DNA from: Balneolaceae bacterium UBA7797
GTDB lineage: Bacteria; Bacteroidota; Rhodothermia; Balneolales; Balneolaceae
Assembly (NCBI GenBank): GCA_002480645.1
Contig: DLCN01000016.1
Span: 124,001 to 188,000, forward strand
Reading direction: 5' to 3'
Length of the DNA stretch: 64,000 nucleotides
Part shown: positions 35,012-43,155 of the stretch, in pieces
Position numbering within the stretch: the first letter of the stretch is position 1
How the letters are laid out: every line of letters starts with the position of its first letter
Position numbers and translations under genes: made by a program
Notes under the pieces: model-generated
Told to the model about the DNA's origin: nothing
Seen by the model: only the letters and a program-made list of their open reading frames with translations
The model's database searches: none

Positions 35012-35698
35012 ATGAAAGTTCCCGTAAAAATAATCAAAAGGGATAGTAAACTAAGAAAGAACTATCTCGTTACGCTTGAAATTGGAATCATCTTAACACT
35101 TGGAATTTTCCTTGTGGCTTTTAAGGTAGATTTTAATCCCAATACAGAGGAGAAAGAGATCACAGTTTCTGTTCAGGAAGAGGTGTACATGGAAGAGATC
35201 ATTCAGACTAAACAGGAGATAAAAGCGCCAGCACCACCTCGGCCGGTTGTTCCTGTTGAAGTTCCGAATGATGAGATCATCGAAGACGAAATCATCGATC
35301 TGGATGCAGAATTAGACTTTGATGAAGCCATTGAGTTACCACCACCACCAAAACCAAAAGACGATGAAGAAGATCTTGAAAATGAGATCTTTGTTGTGGT
35401 TGAAAATCCACCGGTGTTAATAGGTGGAATTGCTGGTGTACAAAAGAAGATAAAATACCCACCGATCGCCTTAAAAGCTGGTATCGAAGGTAGAGTAATT
35501 GTTCAATTTGTAATCAGTGCTCAAGGTGAAGTATTAAATCCGGTTGTAATCAGAGGAATTGGCGGTGGATGCGATGAAGAAGCAATTCGCGCTATCAAAC
35601 AAGCTAAATTTAAGCCTGGTTTACAACGCGGACGCCCGGTATCAGTCAGATACACACTGCCGATCACATTTAAGATCAACAACCAGGTAAGTAGCTGA
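35012..35698 (+). CDS. TonB-family energy transducer, copy 2
   Basis: A 228-residue paralogue of the preceding TonB gene, with the same architecture: N-terminal anchor, VYMEEIIQTKQ motif, a PVEVPNDEIIEDEI linker, and a C-terminal TonB domain ending in LPITFKI. Long stretches are identical to copy 1 (PVEVPNDEIIEDEI, AGIEGRVIVQF, RGIGGGCDE), so they arose by tandem duplication, then diverged in the proline region and periplasmic part. Adjacent exbBD genes are absent. Two copies may serve different receptors or expression conditions. Confidence 0.92.
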   Translation: MKVPVKIIKRDSKLRKNYLVTLEIGIILTLGIFLVAFKVDFNPNTEEKEITVSVQEEVYMEEIIQTKQEIKAPAPPRPVVPVEVPNDEIIEDEIIDLDAELDFDEAIELPPPPKPKDDEEDLENEIFVVVENPPVLIGGIAGVQKKIKYPPIALKAGIEGRVIVQFVISAQGEVLNPVVIRGIGGGCDEEAIRAIKQAKFKPGLQRGRPVSVRYTLPITFKINNQVSS

Positions 35699-35720
35699 TT
35701 AAAACCTGGTAGTTACTATC

Positions 35721-35758
35721 GAAAGAATCACCAGTTAACTTCAGCTAGTGATTCTTTC
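35721..35758. terminator. Hairpin between tonB copy 2 and the receiver gene
   Basis: GAAAGAATCAC (35721-35731) pairs perfectly with GTGATTCTTTC (35748-35758); it overlaps the last codons of the minus-strand receiver gene (stop at 35728-35730). It may end both convergent transcripts, but there is only a short T-rich arm. Confidence 0.45.
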
Positions 35759-36090
35759 AAAAGATCGAAACTTATTGGCTTTATAAGATATCGAACGTAA
35801 TTAGTAGATTTTGCACGTTCTCTGTTATATGCATCGGAATTTCCGGTTATGAAAATTACCGGAGTTTCGATGTTTTCTTTTCTGAGAGTAAGGACAGCAT
35901 CGATACCATCAACATCGTCTTCGAGCATAATATCCATCAGAATAAGATCCGGTTTAAGATCACGAACTTTTTCAATAGCTTCACGACCCTTAGTAGCATT
36001 TCCAATAAGAGAGAGGTCCAGCTTTTGAACCATTTTACCAAGTAAAAGAGAAAGTACTTTGTCGTCTTCGACAATCAAAACTGTTTTCAT
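35728..36090 (-). CDS. Single-domain response regulator (CheY-like receiver)
   Basis: Cytoplasmic phospho-acceptor of 120 residues with no output domain. The receiver fold is complete: acidic pair Asp9/Asp10 (VEDDKVL), phosphorylated Asp53 (LILMDIM), Thr82 (FITGNS) and Lys104 (LIKPISF). No histidine kinase is encoded in the window, so it is an orphan here. It might act as a phosphate shuttle or partner protein. The 174 bases upstream (36091-36264) are AT-rich and hold no gene; they likely carry its promoter. Confidence 0.9.
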   Translation of the reverse strand: MKTVLIVEDDKVLSLLLGKMVQKLDLSLIGNATKGREAIEKVRDLKPDLILMDIMLEDDVDGIDAVLTLRKENIETPVIFITGNSDAYNRERAKSTNYVRYLIKPISFDLLKESLAEVNW

Positions 36091-36264
36091 TATAAGAGCG
36101 TACTCGAGAACTATTTAACTGATATCATTAAGTAACTTTCTAAAAATAGCGTTTTTAAATATGAATTATATATGAGAATTATGGTGAATGTATAATATTT
36201 AGCTATTCTAACAATCCTATAATATAAATTATGTAAAGTTTGTATGATTCAATCTATCCCCTTA

Positions 36265-36732
36265 TCACCCAAGATCAGCAAGTGTTGTCTGTATTTGATC
36301 AAAGTCAGGCTGATTTGATGCGTCTTCTAAAACCTCTGCGTATTGAATGACACCTTCCTCATCAATCAAGAATGCAGAACGTTTTGCCACTTTATTCATA
36401 CCAAAGAATTCATCGTATAGAACATCGTATTTCTCCGATACTTCCTTATTAAAATCACTTAGTAGCATAAAGTTTAAGTTGTTGGCTTCTTTGAAAGCTT
36501 TTTGAACAAAAAAACTGTCGATACTTATGCCAAGTACTTCTGCATTTAATGAATTATATATTTTCAGATTATCTCTGGTAGAACATAATTCTTTCGTACA
36601 CACTCCTGAAAAAGCCAAAGGATAAAAAAGTATCAATACCTTCTTTCCTCTGTAATCATTCAGGGTTACATCTTCACCCTGAGTATTTTTTAATGTGAAA
36701 TCCGGTGCTATATCTCCAATTTTTAAACTCAT
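36265..36732 (-). CDS. PrxQ/BCP-type peroxiredoxin
   Basis: Cytoplasmic thiol peroxidase that reduces hydrogen peroxide and organic peroxides. The 155-residue protein has the peroxidatic Cys45 in AFSGVC and a second Cys50 four residues later, the intra-helical CxxxxC pair typical of BCP/PrxQ enzymes that recycle through a disulfide. The N-terminus MSLKIGDIAPDFTLK and FYPLAFSGVCTKEL fit the family; the usual FFTPGCT-like motif reads FSGVCT here. It overlaps the upstream membrane protein gene by 4 bases. Confidence 0.9.
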   Translation of the reverse strand: MSLKIGDIAPDFTLKNTQGEDVTLNDYRGKKVLILFYPLAFSGVCTKELCSTRDNLKIYNSLNAEVLGISIDSFFVQKAFKEANNLNFMLLSDFNKEVSEKYDVLYDEFFGMNKVAKRSAFLIDEEGVIQYAEVLEDASNQPDFDQIQTTLADLG

Positions 36733-37328
36733 GAATTGCTCGTTTTAATATTGTTATGTGTTAAACCGATTGTTGTAATGACCAATCCCGCAGAAAATAA
36801 AACTCCTGTAAGTACCTGGGCAGCATTTAAATCGTAGAAGAACCATTTCATTATATAGGAAACGGTTAATAATAAGAGGCCGCCAATTAATAAGTAACTT
36901 TTACTATAGAATTTATGATTGTTGCTAAACAATAGAAGTGCAACTATTAGCATCCCTCCTTCATATGTCTGGAAAAGCAGCTCTTTTACAACTGTTGAAT
37001 CAACAATTAAGGGATAGAAAAGGATGACAATCAGCGGAAGAAAGGTTAATTGTGTGGGAAAACGTGCAAATACAGGCTTAGATAATCTTATTTCCTCATA
37101 TAATGCGCTCATTGCTAAAGTTAACCCAATCAGATCGCCCCATTCCCGGGCTTGTACGGTAAACATTTGAGCATAACTTAGCCCGATACCACTAATAAAG
37201 GATATAAAAGATAGCATCAACAACATCTTAGATAATGCACGGCTTGATATAAAAGACCGTATCATAACAATTAAAGCCGCTGTAGCCGATAATATATATA
37301 ACAGGTTATACCAGTCTGATGTCTGCAT
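36729..37328 (-). CDS. Hypothetical multi-pass membrane protein
   Basis: I do not recognise this 199-residue protein. It has about six hydrophobic segments (for example YILSATAALIVMIRSF, ALSKMLLMLSFISFISGIGLSY and GMLIVALLLFS) with short polar loops, so it is an inner-membrane protein. It starts 12 bases after the end of der and its 3' end overlaps the peroxiredoxin start by 4 bases (ATGA), so these three genes form one transcriptional unit. Nothing in the sequence suggests catalysis. Confidence 0.65.
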   Translation of the reverse strand: MQTSDWYNLLYILSATAALIVMIRSFISSRALSKMLLMLSFISFISGIGLSYAQMFTVQAREWGDLIGLTLAMSALYEEIRLSKPVFARFPTQLTFLPLIVILFYPLIVDSTVVKELLFQTYEGGMLIVALLLFSNNHKFYSKSYLLIGGLLLLTVSYIMKWFFYDLNAAQVLTGVLFSAGLVITTIGLTHNNIKTSNS

Positions 37329-37340
37329 AGATATAATCGG

Positions 37341-38648
37341 TTATTTCTGTCGAAATACCATGGTGATAGGCACACCGGTAAACGAATATCTATCTCTCAA
37401 TTTATTTTCTATATATCTACGATAATTTGGTGGTAGATCCTGTGGATTATTCATAAAGAATTTGAATACAGGGGGATCGTTTTTAACCTGAGTGATATAT
37501 TGTATTTTTAATTGCTTACCTCTTTTCATTGGTAATGGTCGATCCCGGAGGATCTCATCCAAAAAATTATTCAACTCAGAGGTTGAAATTTGCTTTTTCC
37601 TCTCCTCTATTACCTTATCAGCCAACTCAATCACCTTATGAATCCTTTTCTTATTCATAGCTGATATTGTAAGGATCGGGATATAACTCATCTGTGGCAC
37701 AGATTCATAAATATAATCTTCGAATTCTTTAACGGTATTTGTGTCTTTATCCTCAATGAGATCCCATTTATTGAGCACAATGATAAGACCTTTATTAAAT
37801 TTTTCTGCTTCTCTTAATACACGCTTATCCTGATCTTCAAATCCCCGGACCGAATCCAGAATTAATATCGCAATATCACATTCTCTGATAGCTTTTTCGG
37901 TTCTGATTGTGCTATAGAACTCTATATTTTCCTTAACTTTAGCCCGTTTTCTTAATCCTGCAGTATCAACTAACGTATAATTTTTGTTGTTATAGGTGAA
38001 ATGGCTGTTTATGGTATCTCTGGTAGTTCCGGCTATATCTGTTACAATGGAACGCTCATCATTAAGAAGAGCATTCACCAGGCTGCTTTTCCCTACATTT
38101 GGGCGACCAATAAATGCAAGTTTTGGAAAGTTAGTTGTTTCCGCATCATCTTTCTGAGGTAACATTTCAACAATTCTATCCATCAGCTCACCTGTTCCGG
38201 ATCCACTTATGGCTGAAATTGGAAAAATTTCATCAAAACCAAGCTCATAGAATTCACTGGAATTTAATCTCCGCTCCTCATTATCGGCTTTATTCGCCAC
38301 TACCAGCACTGGTTTTTCTTTTTGTCGCAAAAGATCACTTACCGATTTATCAAGCGTATTTATACCAAGTTCTGTATCAACAACTAAGAGTATGACGTCA
38401 GATTCTTCTAAAGCAATATGAACCTGTTCCCTGATCCCTACTACCATTACTCCCATATCATCGGGTAAATATCCACCGGTATCAATTACCGTAAAGTCAA
38501 CCCCATTCCAATAAGATTCCCCGTAATGACGATCTCTGGTTACACCGTACTCATCATGTACGATGGCTCTTCGTTCACCAATTAACCTATTAAAAATTGT
38601 AGATTTTCCGACATTAGGCCGGCCAACTATGGAAACAACAGGAAGCAT
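37341..38648 (-). CDS. der: Ribosome-assembly GTPase Der (EngA)
   Basis: Cytoplasmic GTPase with two tandem G domains needed for 50S subunit maturation. The 435-residue protein has GRPNVGKST and DTGG in domain 1 (N-terminal), GRPNVGKSS with DTAG in domain 2, NKWD near 290, and a C-terminal KH-like domain ending in GVPITMVFRQK. Length and order are standard for the family. It is the first gene of the leftward unit der-membrane protein-peroxiredoxin. Confidence 0.98.
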   Translation of the reverse strand: MLPVVSIVGRPNVGKSTIFNRLIGERRAIVHDEYGVTRDRHYGESYWNGVDFTVIDTGGYLPDDMGVMVVGIREQVHIALEESDVILLVVDTELGINTLDKSVSDLLRQKEKPVLVVANKADNEERRLNSSEFYELGFDEIFPISAISGSGTGELMDRIVEMLPQKDDAETTNFPKLAFIGRPNVGKSSLVNALLNDERSIVTDIAGTTRDTINSHFTYNNKNYTLVDTAGLRKRAKVKENIEFYSTIRTEKAIRECDIAILILDSVRGFEDQDKRVLREAEKFNKGLIIVLNKWDLIEDKDTNTVKEFEDYIYESVPQMSYIPILTISAMNKKRIHKVIELADKVIEERKKQISTSELNNFLDEILRDRPLPMKRGKQLKIQYITQVKNDPPVFKFFMNNPQDLPPNYRRYIENKLRDRYSFTGVPITMVFRQK

Positions 38649-38718
38649 TTTGTACTTTAAGTTTTAATATAAATTTCAAACTTCGATAATACGCAATATT
38701 TTCGACTTAAGGTGTTTT

Positions 38719-38958
38719 ATGCTGAAAACCTTTTTTGATTCACTTGGATTCTTTGGATCACTTTCATTATCACTTTTTATATTCACATTAGGTGTTTTCT
38801 GGATCGCAGGAATCGCCGGAATCACGTTACCAGTTGATGGTGGTAAACGGAAATATAATACCTGGCAGGTTGCCATTGCTGTCCTAATTCCTATTTATCC
38901 TATCGTATGGATGATCTCTGATATTATTGCGCAGTATAGGTTTATGAAGAACAACTAA
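38719..38958 (+). CDS. Small two-helix membrane protein
   Basis: A 79-residue predicted inner-membrane protein with two hydrophobic segments (SLSLFIFTLGVFWIAGIAGI and VAIAVLIPIYPIVWMISDII) joined by a short polar loop with VDGGKRKY. I do not recognise the family. It stands alone on the plus strand between divergent der and convergent UvrD genes; the coding frame is open and starts at an ATG, but the call rests on composition alone. Confidence 0.55.
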   Translation: MLKTFFDSLGFFGSLSLSLFIFTLGVFWIAGIAGITLPVDGGKRKYNTWQVAIAVLIPIYPIVWMISDIIAQYRFMKNN

Positions 38959-38961
38959 TAT

Positions 38962-40977
38962 TCAATTCAGCATTTTTTGATCAGGTGAATCTAGTTCAGG
39001 CTGATCTTCTTCAACTAATTTCCACTCTTCTATACATTGTTCGCCAATATTTTCGATAAAGCGGCTGAGTTGGGTAAAATAATCTCCATAGGTAGACTGT
39101 TTGATAGCCGGATAGCTATAATAGAGCATATTTTTTGCCCTTGTTGTGGCTACATAAAGTAACCTTAGTTCTTCATCTAATTGTTCTTCATCTTCAACTG
39201 AGTATGCTGACGGTATGATTCCATCAAGGCATTGGATCAAAAAGACATGCTCCCATTCTAACCCTTTTGCTGAATGAATAGTACTAATTACTAATGGTGC
39301 TTCATCTTTAGTCTTTTGTTCGGTATCTACAGCGGTAGCTGTAATCGGGTCGAGAGCAAGATCTTCTATTAACTTTGATAATAAAGTATAGTTCATAGAA
39401 AGATTAATAAAAGCATCTAAATCTTTGAGCCTCTTTGGATAATCATCATATCTTTTCTCACAAAAAACCCGATAATATTCTACTATTTTCTCTATGATCT
39501 CCCCTACTCCAAACTCTCCATCTTTAATCGTAACAAGTAACTTACTTAGCGATTTCATTTGTCTGAGGTAGGATTTACTCACCATTTCACTGGTATGCAG
39601 TTCATATGGATTTTTAGCCAACCGGATCCAATCAAAGAGGTCCTGCGCAGTTTTCGGGCCAATTCCATCTATGAGCATTAGCACCCGGTTCCAGGCAATT
39701 GTATCCAAAGGATTAACTAATACTCTTGCGTGGGCTAATACATCCTTTACATGAGCAGCCTCTGTAAATTTTTGACCACCATATTTAACAAATGGAATAT
39801 TATTTCTATTCAATTCCACTTCAAGATCAAACGAATCCCTACCATTTCTAACCAGAACGGCCATTTCATTGAGATTTAACCCTGACTCCCTGAGTTGTAA
39901 TACAGCTTGTGTAACAAAACGACTTTGATCATGTTCCGACGGGGCTTTAATTAACGCCGGCTTGTCACCGGATTCATTGTTTGAATAAAGTTCTTTTTCA
40001 AATTTATGATTGGCCTGGTCAAGTATCAGATTTGCTGCCTGCAGAATTTCCGGAGTTGAACGATAGTTTTCTTCCAGCTTTATTAGTTTAGTTCCTTCGA
40101 ACATTTCAGGGAAAGCCATGATGTTTCTGTGGTCTGCTCCACGAAATGCATAAATACTTTGTGCATCATCTCCTACAGCCATTACATTTCTATGAACAGA
40201 AGAAAAAAGTTGAGTTAATTCTGCCTGAATTTTATTTGTGTCCTGATACTCATCTACCAGTACATGTCGATGTTTCAACGCGATTTGTTTCCTGACCTCA
40301 TCATCACCGGATAGTAATTCTCTGGTCTTAAATAACAGATCATCAAAATCCATTACATAATTTCTGGCTTTATATTGTTCATACTCATTTGACAGTTGAA
40401 GGATCTCATCTTCAAAATCCAGAAATTGAGGATAATATTCAGTGAGTACCACTCTCATATCAAGATGTTTATTCTTTGAGGTGCTGATAATACTCATTAA
40501 CGAGTGCTTATTTGGAAACCTCTTCTTAGCTTTATGTAGATTCAATTGGGTTCTTACCAGTTGTACTACTTCAATTGAATCTGCATAATCAATGATCGTG
40601 AAGTTACCAGGGTATCCGATCTTCTCAGCATATTGATGAAGTATCTGGCTACAGTAATAATGAAATGTCCCTCCTTTAACCTGTTTGCACCTGTCATCCA
40701 GTAAACTGCTGGCTCGTTGAATCATCTCATTGGCAGCTCTTCGGGTGAAAGTGAGTAATAAAATCTCAGAAGGATGAACACCAGACTCAATAAGTCGTGC
40801 AACTCTGTAAACAAGTGTTCTTGTTTTACCCGTGCCGGCACCGGCTATCACCAAAAGCGGGCCCTTGTCATGAAAAACAGCCTCTACCTGTCTATTATTC
40901 AGCAGATCACTGTATTTAATAGTATAGTCCGCTTCTCTGTAAGAAGCCTCAGGTTTTTTCAGAATGAACTTTTTCAT
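38962..40977 (-). CDS. UvrD/Rep-family superfamily 1 DNA helicase
   Basis: 3'-5' DNA helicase-translocase of the UvrD/PcrA/Rep family, 671 residues. Motif I is AGAGTGKTRTL, motif II VDEYQDTN, motif III-like VGDDAQSIYAFRGAD, with SKGLEWEHVFL and VATTRAKNML near the C-terminus for motifs V-VI. It acts in DNA repair or fork restart. The C-terminus is shorter than in E. coli UvrD (720) and lacks an obvious extra domain. No recB-like nuclease is seen. It is monocistronic, convergent with the small membrane protein. Confidence 0.9.
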   Translation of the reverse strand: MKKFILKKPEASYREADYTIKYSDLLNNRQVEAVFHDKGPLLVIAGAGTGKTRTLVYRVARLIESGVHPSEILLLTFTRRAANEMIQRASSLLDDRCKQVKGGTFHYYCSQILHQYAEKIGYPGNFTIIDYADSIEVVQLVRTQLNLHKAKKRFPNKHSLMSIISTSKNKHLDMRVVLTEYYPQFLDFEDEILQLSNEYEQYKARNYVMDFDDLLFKTRELLSGDDEVRKQIALKHRHVLVDEYQDTNKIQAELTQLFSSVHRNVMAVGDDAQSIYAFRGADHRNIMAFPEMFEGTKLIKLEENYRSTPEILQAANLILDQANHKFEKELYSNNESGDKPALIKAPSEHDQSRFVTQAVLQLRESGLNLNEMAVLVRNGRDSFDLEVELNRNNIPFVKYGGQKFTEAAHVKDVLAHARVLVNPLDTIAWNRVLMLIDGIGPKTAQDLFDWIRLAKNPYELHTSEMVSKSYLRQMKSLSKLLVTIKDGEFGVGEIIEKIVEYYRVFCEKRYDDYPKRLKDLDAFINLSMNYTLLSKLIEDLALDPITATAVDTEQKTKDEAPLVISTIHSAKGLEWEHVFLIQCLDGIIPSAYSVEDEEQLDEELRLLYVATTRAKNMLYYSYPAIKQSTYGDYFTQLSRFIENIGEQCIEEWKLVEEDQPELDSPDQKMLN

Positions 40978-41120
40978 GCTTTAAATTATCAAAAATGCAT
41001 GGTATGTAAAAATTATGTACAAACATTTCCCAACTAATAAAACTAATTGAATTCCTACTTTCCATTTCTTCTCTGCACCGATATATTCCAAGCTTTCTAA
41101 ACGGTTTACTAAACTAATTA

Positions 41121-41789
41121 ATGATAAACGAACCTTCACTTGCCCCCCGGGATTTTGGTTGGATAGAAGTAATTTGCGGCGGAATGTTCAGCGGTAAAAC
41201 AGAAGAGCTGATCCGGCGGGCAAAACGAGCACATATAGCAGGACAGAATGTGGTGGTGGTTAAACCAGCCATTGACAAGCGATACAGCGATAAAGAGGTA
41301 GTTTCACATAATGAAAATGCACTACCGAGCATTTTAGTAGATACTGCAGATCAGATTGTGCTCCTAACTGGTAATGCAAATGTGGTTTGCATCGATGAAG
41401 CTCAGTTTTTTGACTCAAGGATCGTTGATGTAGTGAATACATTAGCTAATGATCGTAAAAGAGTGATCGTTGCCGGTTTAGATATGGACTTTGAAGGTAA
41501 ACCATTTGGCCCTATGCCCTATTTACTGGCTGTGGCAGAGTTCGTTACCAAATTACACGCTATTTGCTCGGAAAGTGGAACTATGGCTAATTTTTCTCAA
41601 CGAGTGGTTGATGACAAAAACACAGTTTTAGTAGGTGAGTACGACGCCTACGAACCCAGAGCCAGACATTGCTTCCGTCCGTCAGTAGATGAACGTCGAG
41701 GCAGACCGATCAAACCTTTTACTAATCCTCCTTTACCGGATTCTGAATCCGAAGAAGATTCACAGCATAATTCTACAGAACATGGATAA
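41121..41789 (+). CDS. tdk: Thymidine kinase, type II
   Basis: Cytoplasmic enzyme phosphorylating thymidine for dTTP salvage. The 222-residue protein has the P-loop GGMFSGKTEELIRR, the catalytic DEAQFF (Glu93) and the thymidine-binding AICSESG and FVTKLHAI region. The lasso/zinc region keeps only Cys149 and Cys184 of the four cysteines of the classical type (CxxC becomes CSES, and RCRxC becomes RARHC), so zinc binding is probably lost. The 3' end overlaps the CNT gene by 8 bases. Confidence 0.92.
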   Translation: MINEPSLAPRDFGWIEVICGGMFSGKTEELIRRAKRAHIAGQNVVVVKPAIDKRYSDKEVVSHNENALPSILVDTADQIVLLTGNANVVCIDEAQFFDSRIVDVVNTLANDRKRVIVAGLDMDFEGKPFGPMPYLLAVAEFVTKLHAICSESGTMANFSQRVVDDKNTVLVGEYDAYEPRARHCFRPSVDERRGRPIKPFTNPPLPDSESEEDSQHNSTEHG

Positions 41790-43116
41790 TAATATACTTC
41801 GGGGCCTCATAGGTATGGCTTCGATCATCGGTATCAGCTATTTATTAAGCAAGGACAAAAAAAGTATTAACTGGCGATTAGTGGGTACCGGATTGGGGAT
41901 TCAATTCATTCTTGCCATATTTATTCTGAAATCAGATTTCTTAGGTGACCTGTGGGGACCGTTAGAATGGCCTAAGTTTCTATTTCAATTTATTGCAAGC
42001 TTTTTTGTGATAGTATTACAATACACTACGGCGGGTGCAGAATTTTTATTCAGTTTTCTGGCTCATGGTCCGGAATACGATGATAGCTTTGGGGTAATAT
42101 TTGCTTTCCAGGTCCTCCCTACTATCATATTTTTTGCCTCTCTGACTGCGATTATGTATCACTATGGAATTCTTCAATTTGTAGTAAGAGTATTATCGAA
42201 AGGAATGCAGAAATTACTGGGCACGTCAGGTGCAGAAACACTTTCTGTGATTTCTAATATTTTTGTTGGTCAGACGGAAGCTCCATTAGTAATCAAACCG
42301 TTTATTGATAAGATGACAAAATCGGAGTTACTGGCGGTTATGACCGGTGGTATGGCCACCATTGCCGGAGGTGTAATGGCTGCTTATGTAGCTATGCTTG
42401 GTACTTCATTCGCTGCGGCAAACGGTTTAGAAATTGAAGTTGCCCAGCAGTTATTTGCTGAGCGTCTGCTTGGAGCCAGTTTAATGGCTGCACCTGCAGC
42501 ACTGGTGATCGCTAAGATCCTTCATCCTGAGACTGATGAACCGGTAACTGCAGGTAAAGTTGATATGGTTGTGGAAAAAACAGATGCTAATGGAATTGAT
42601 GCCGCGGCTACAGGTGCCGGTGTTGGTTTAAAATTAGCCGCAAATGTTGGTGCTATGCTACTCGCCTTCATAGCTTTGTTAGCCATGTTCAATGGTTTTT
42701 TTGGATGGGTAAGCGACATAACCGGACTCTCTGATCTTATTGGCAGCCAATTGAGTATAGAATTAGTATTAGGTTGGGTATTAGCCCCCGTTGCATGGTT
42801 GGTTGGGGTTCCTTGGCAAGATGCCACCAATATGGGATCATTACTGGGTACTAAAATCGTTCTTAATGAGTTTGTTGCTTATCTTAAATTAGCTGATGAA
42901 GTTTCTGCTGCCACTTTAAATCCGAAAACAGTTGCAATGGCTACGTTCGCTCTATGTGGATTTGCAAATTTCTCGTCAATTGCGATTCAAATCGGAGGAA
43001 TTGGTAGTTTAGCACCAGGTAGAAAAGCGGAATTAGCTAAATTTGGTTTAAAGGCTGTATTAGCCGGCACCATGGCAAATTTAATGACAGCTACCATTGC
43101 TGGGATGTTATTCTAA
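41782..43116 (+). CDS. Concentrative nucleoside transporter (CNT/NupC family)
   Basis: Inner-membrane Na+- or H+-coupled nucleoside symporter, 444 residues. The family motifs are clear: EAPLVIKPFIDKMTKSEL in the middle and NFSSIAIQIGGIG near the C-terminus. The start is placed at ATG 41782, giving MDNNILRGLIG, because an ATG at 41689 would add 31 residues from the tdk coding region. It overlaps tdk by 8 bases, so thymidine uptake and phosphorylation are co-transcribed. Confidence 0.92.
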   Translation: MDNNILRGLIGMASIIGISYLLSKDKKSINWRLVGTGLGIQFILAIFILKSDFLGDLWGPLEWPKFLFQFIASFFVIVLQYTTAGAEFLFSFLAHGPEYDDSFGVIFAFQVLPTIIFFASLTAIMYHYGILQFVVRVLSKGMQKLLGTSGAETLSVISNIFVGQTEAPLVIKPFIDKMTKSELLAVMTGGMATIAGGVMAAYVAMLGTSFAAANGLEIEVAQQLFAERLLGASLMAAPAALVIAKILHPETDEPVTAGKVDMVVEKTDANGIDAAATGAGVGLKLAANVGAMLLAFIALLAMFNGFFGWVSDITGLSDLIGSQLSIELVLGWVLAPVAWLVGVPWQDATNMGSLLGTKIVLNEFVAYLKLADEVSAATLNPKTVAMATFALCGFANFSSIAIQIGGIGSLAPGRKAELAKFGLKAVLAGTMANLMTATIAGMLF

Positions 43117-43155
43117 CAAACAGAAAACAATTAATAATCACATTCATCAACAATT

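Noticed and set aside
35682..35710. Inverted repeat ACCAGGT/ACCTGGT across the end of the second tonB gene
   Set aside because: Only 7 bases, AT-rich surroundings and no T run; probably chance.
41689..41781. Longer CNT transporter starting inside tdk
   Set aside because: The added residues are the other frame of tdk; ATG 41782 fits the family.
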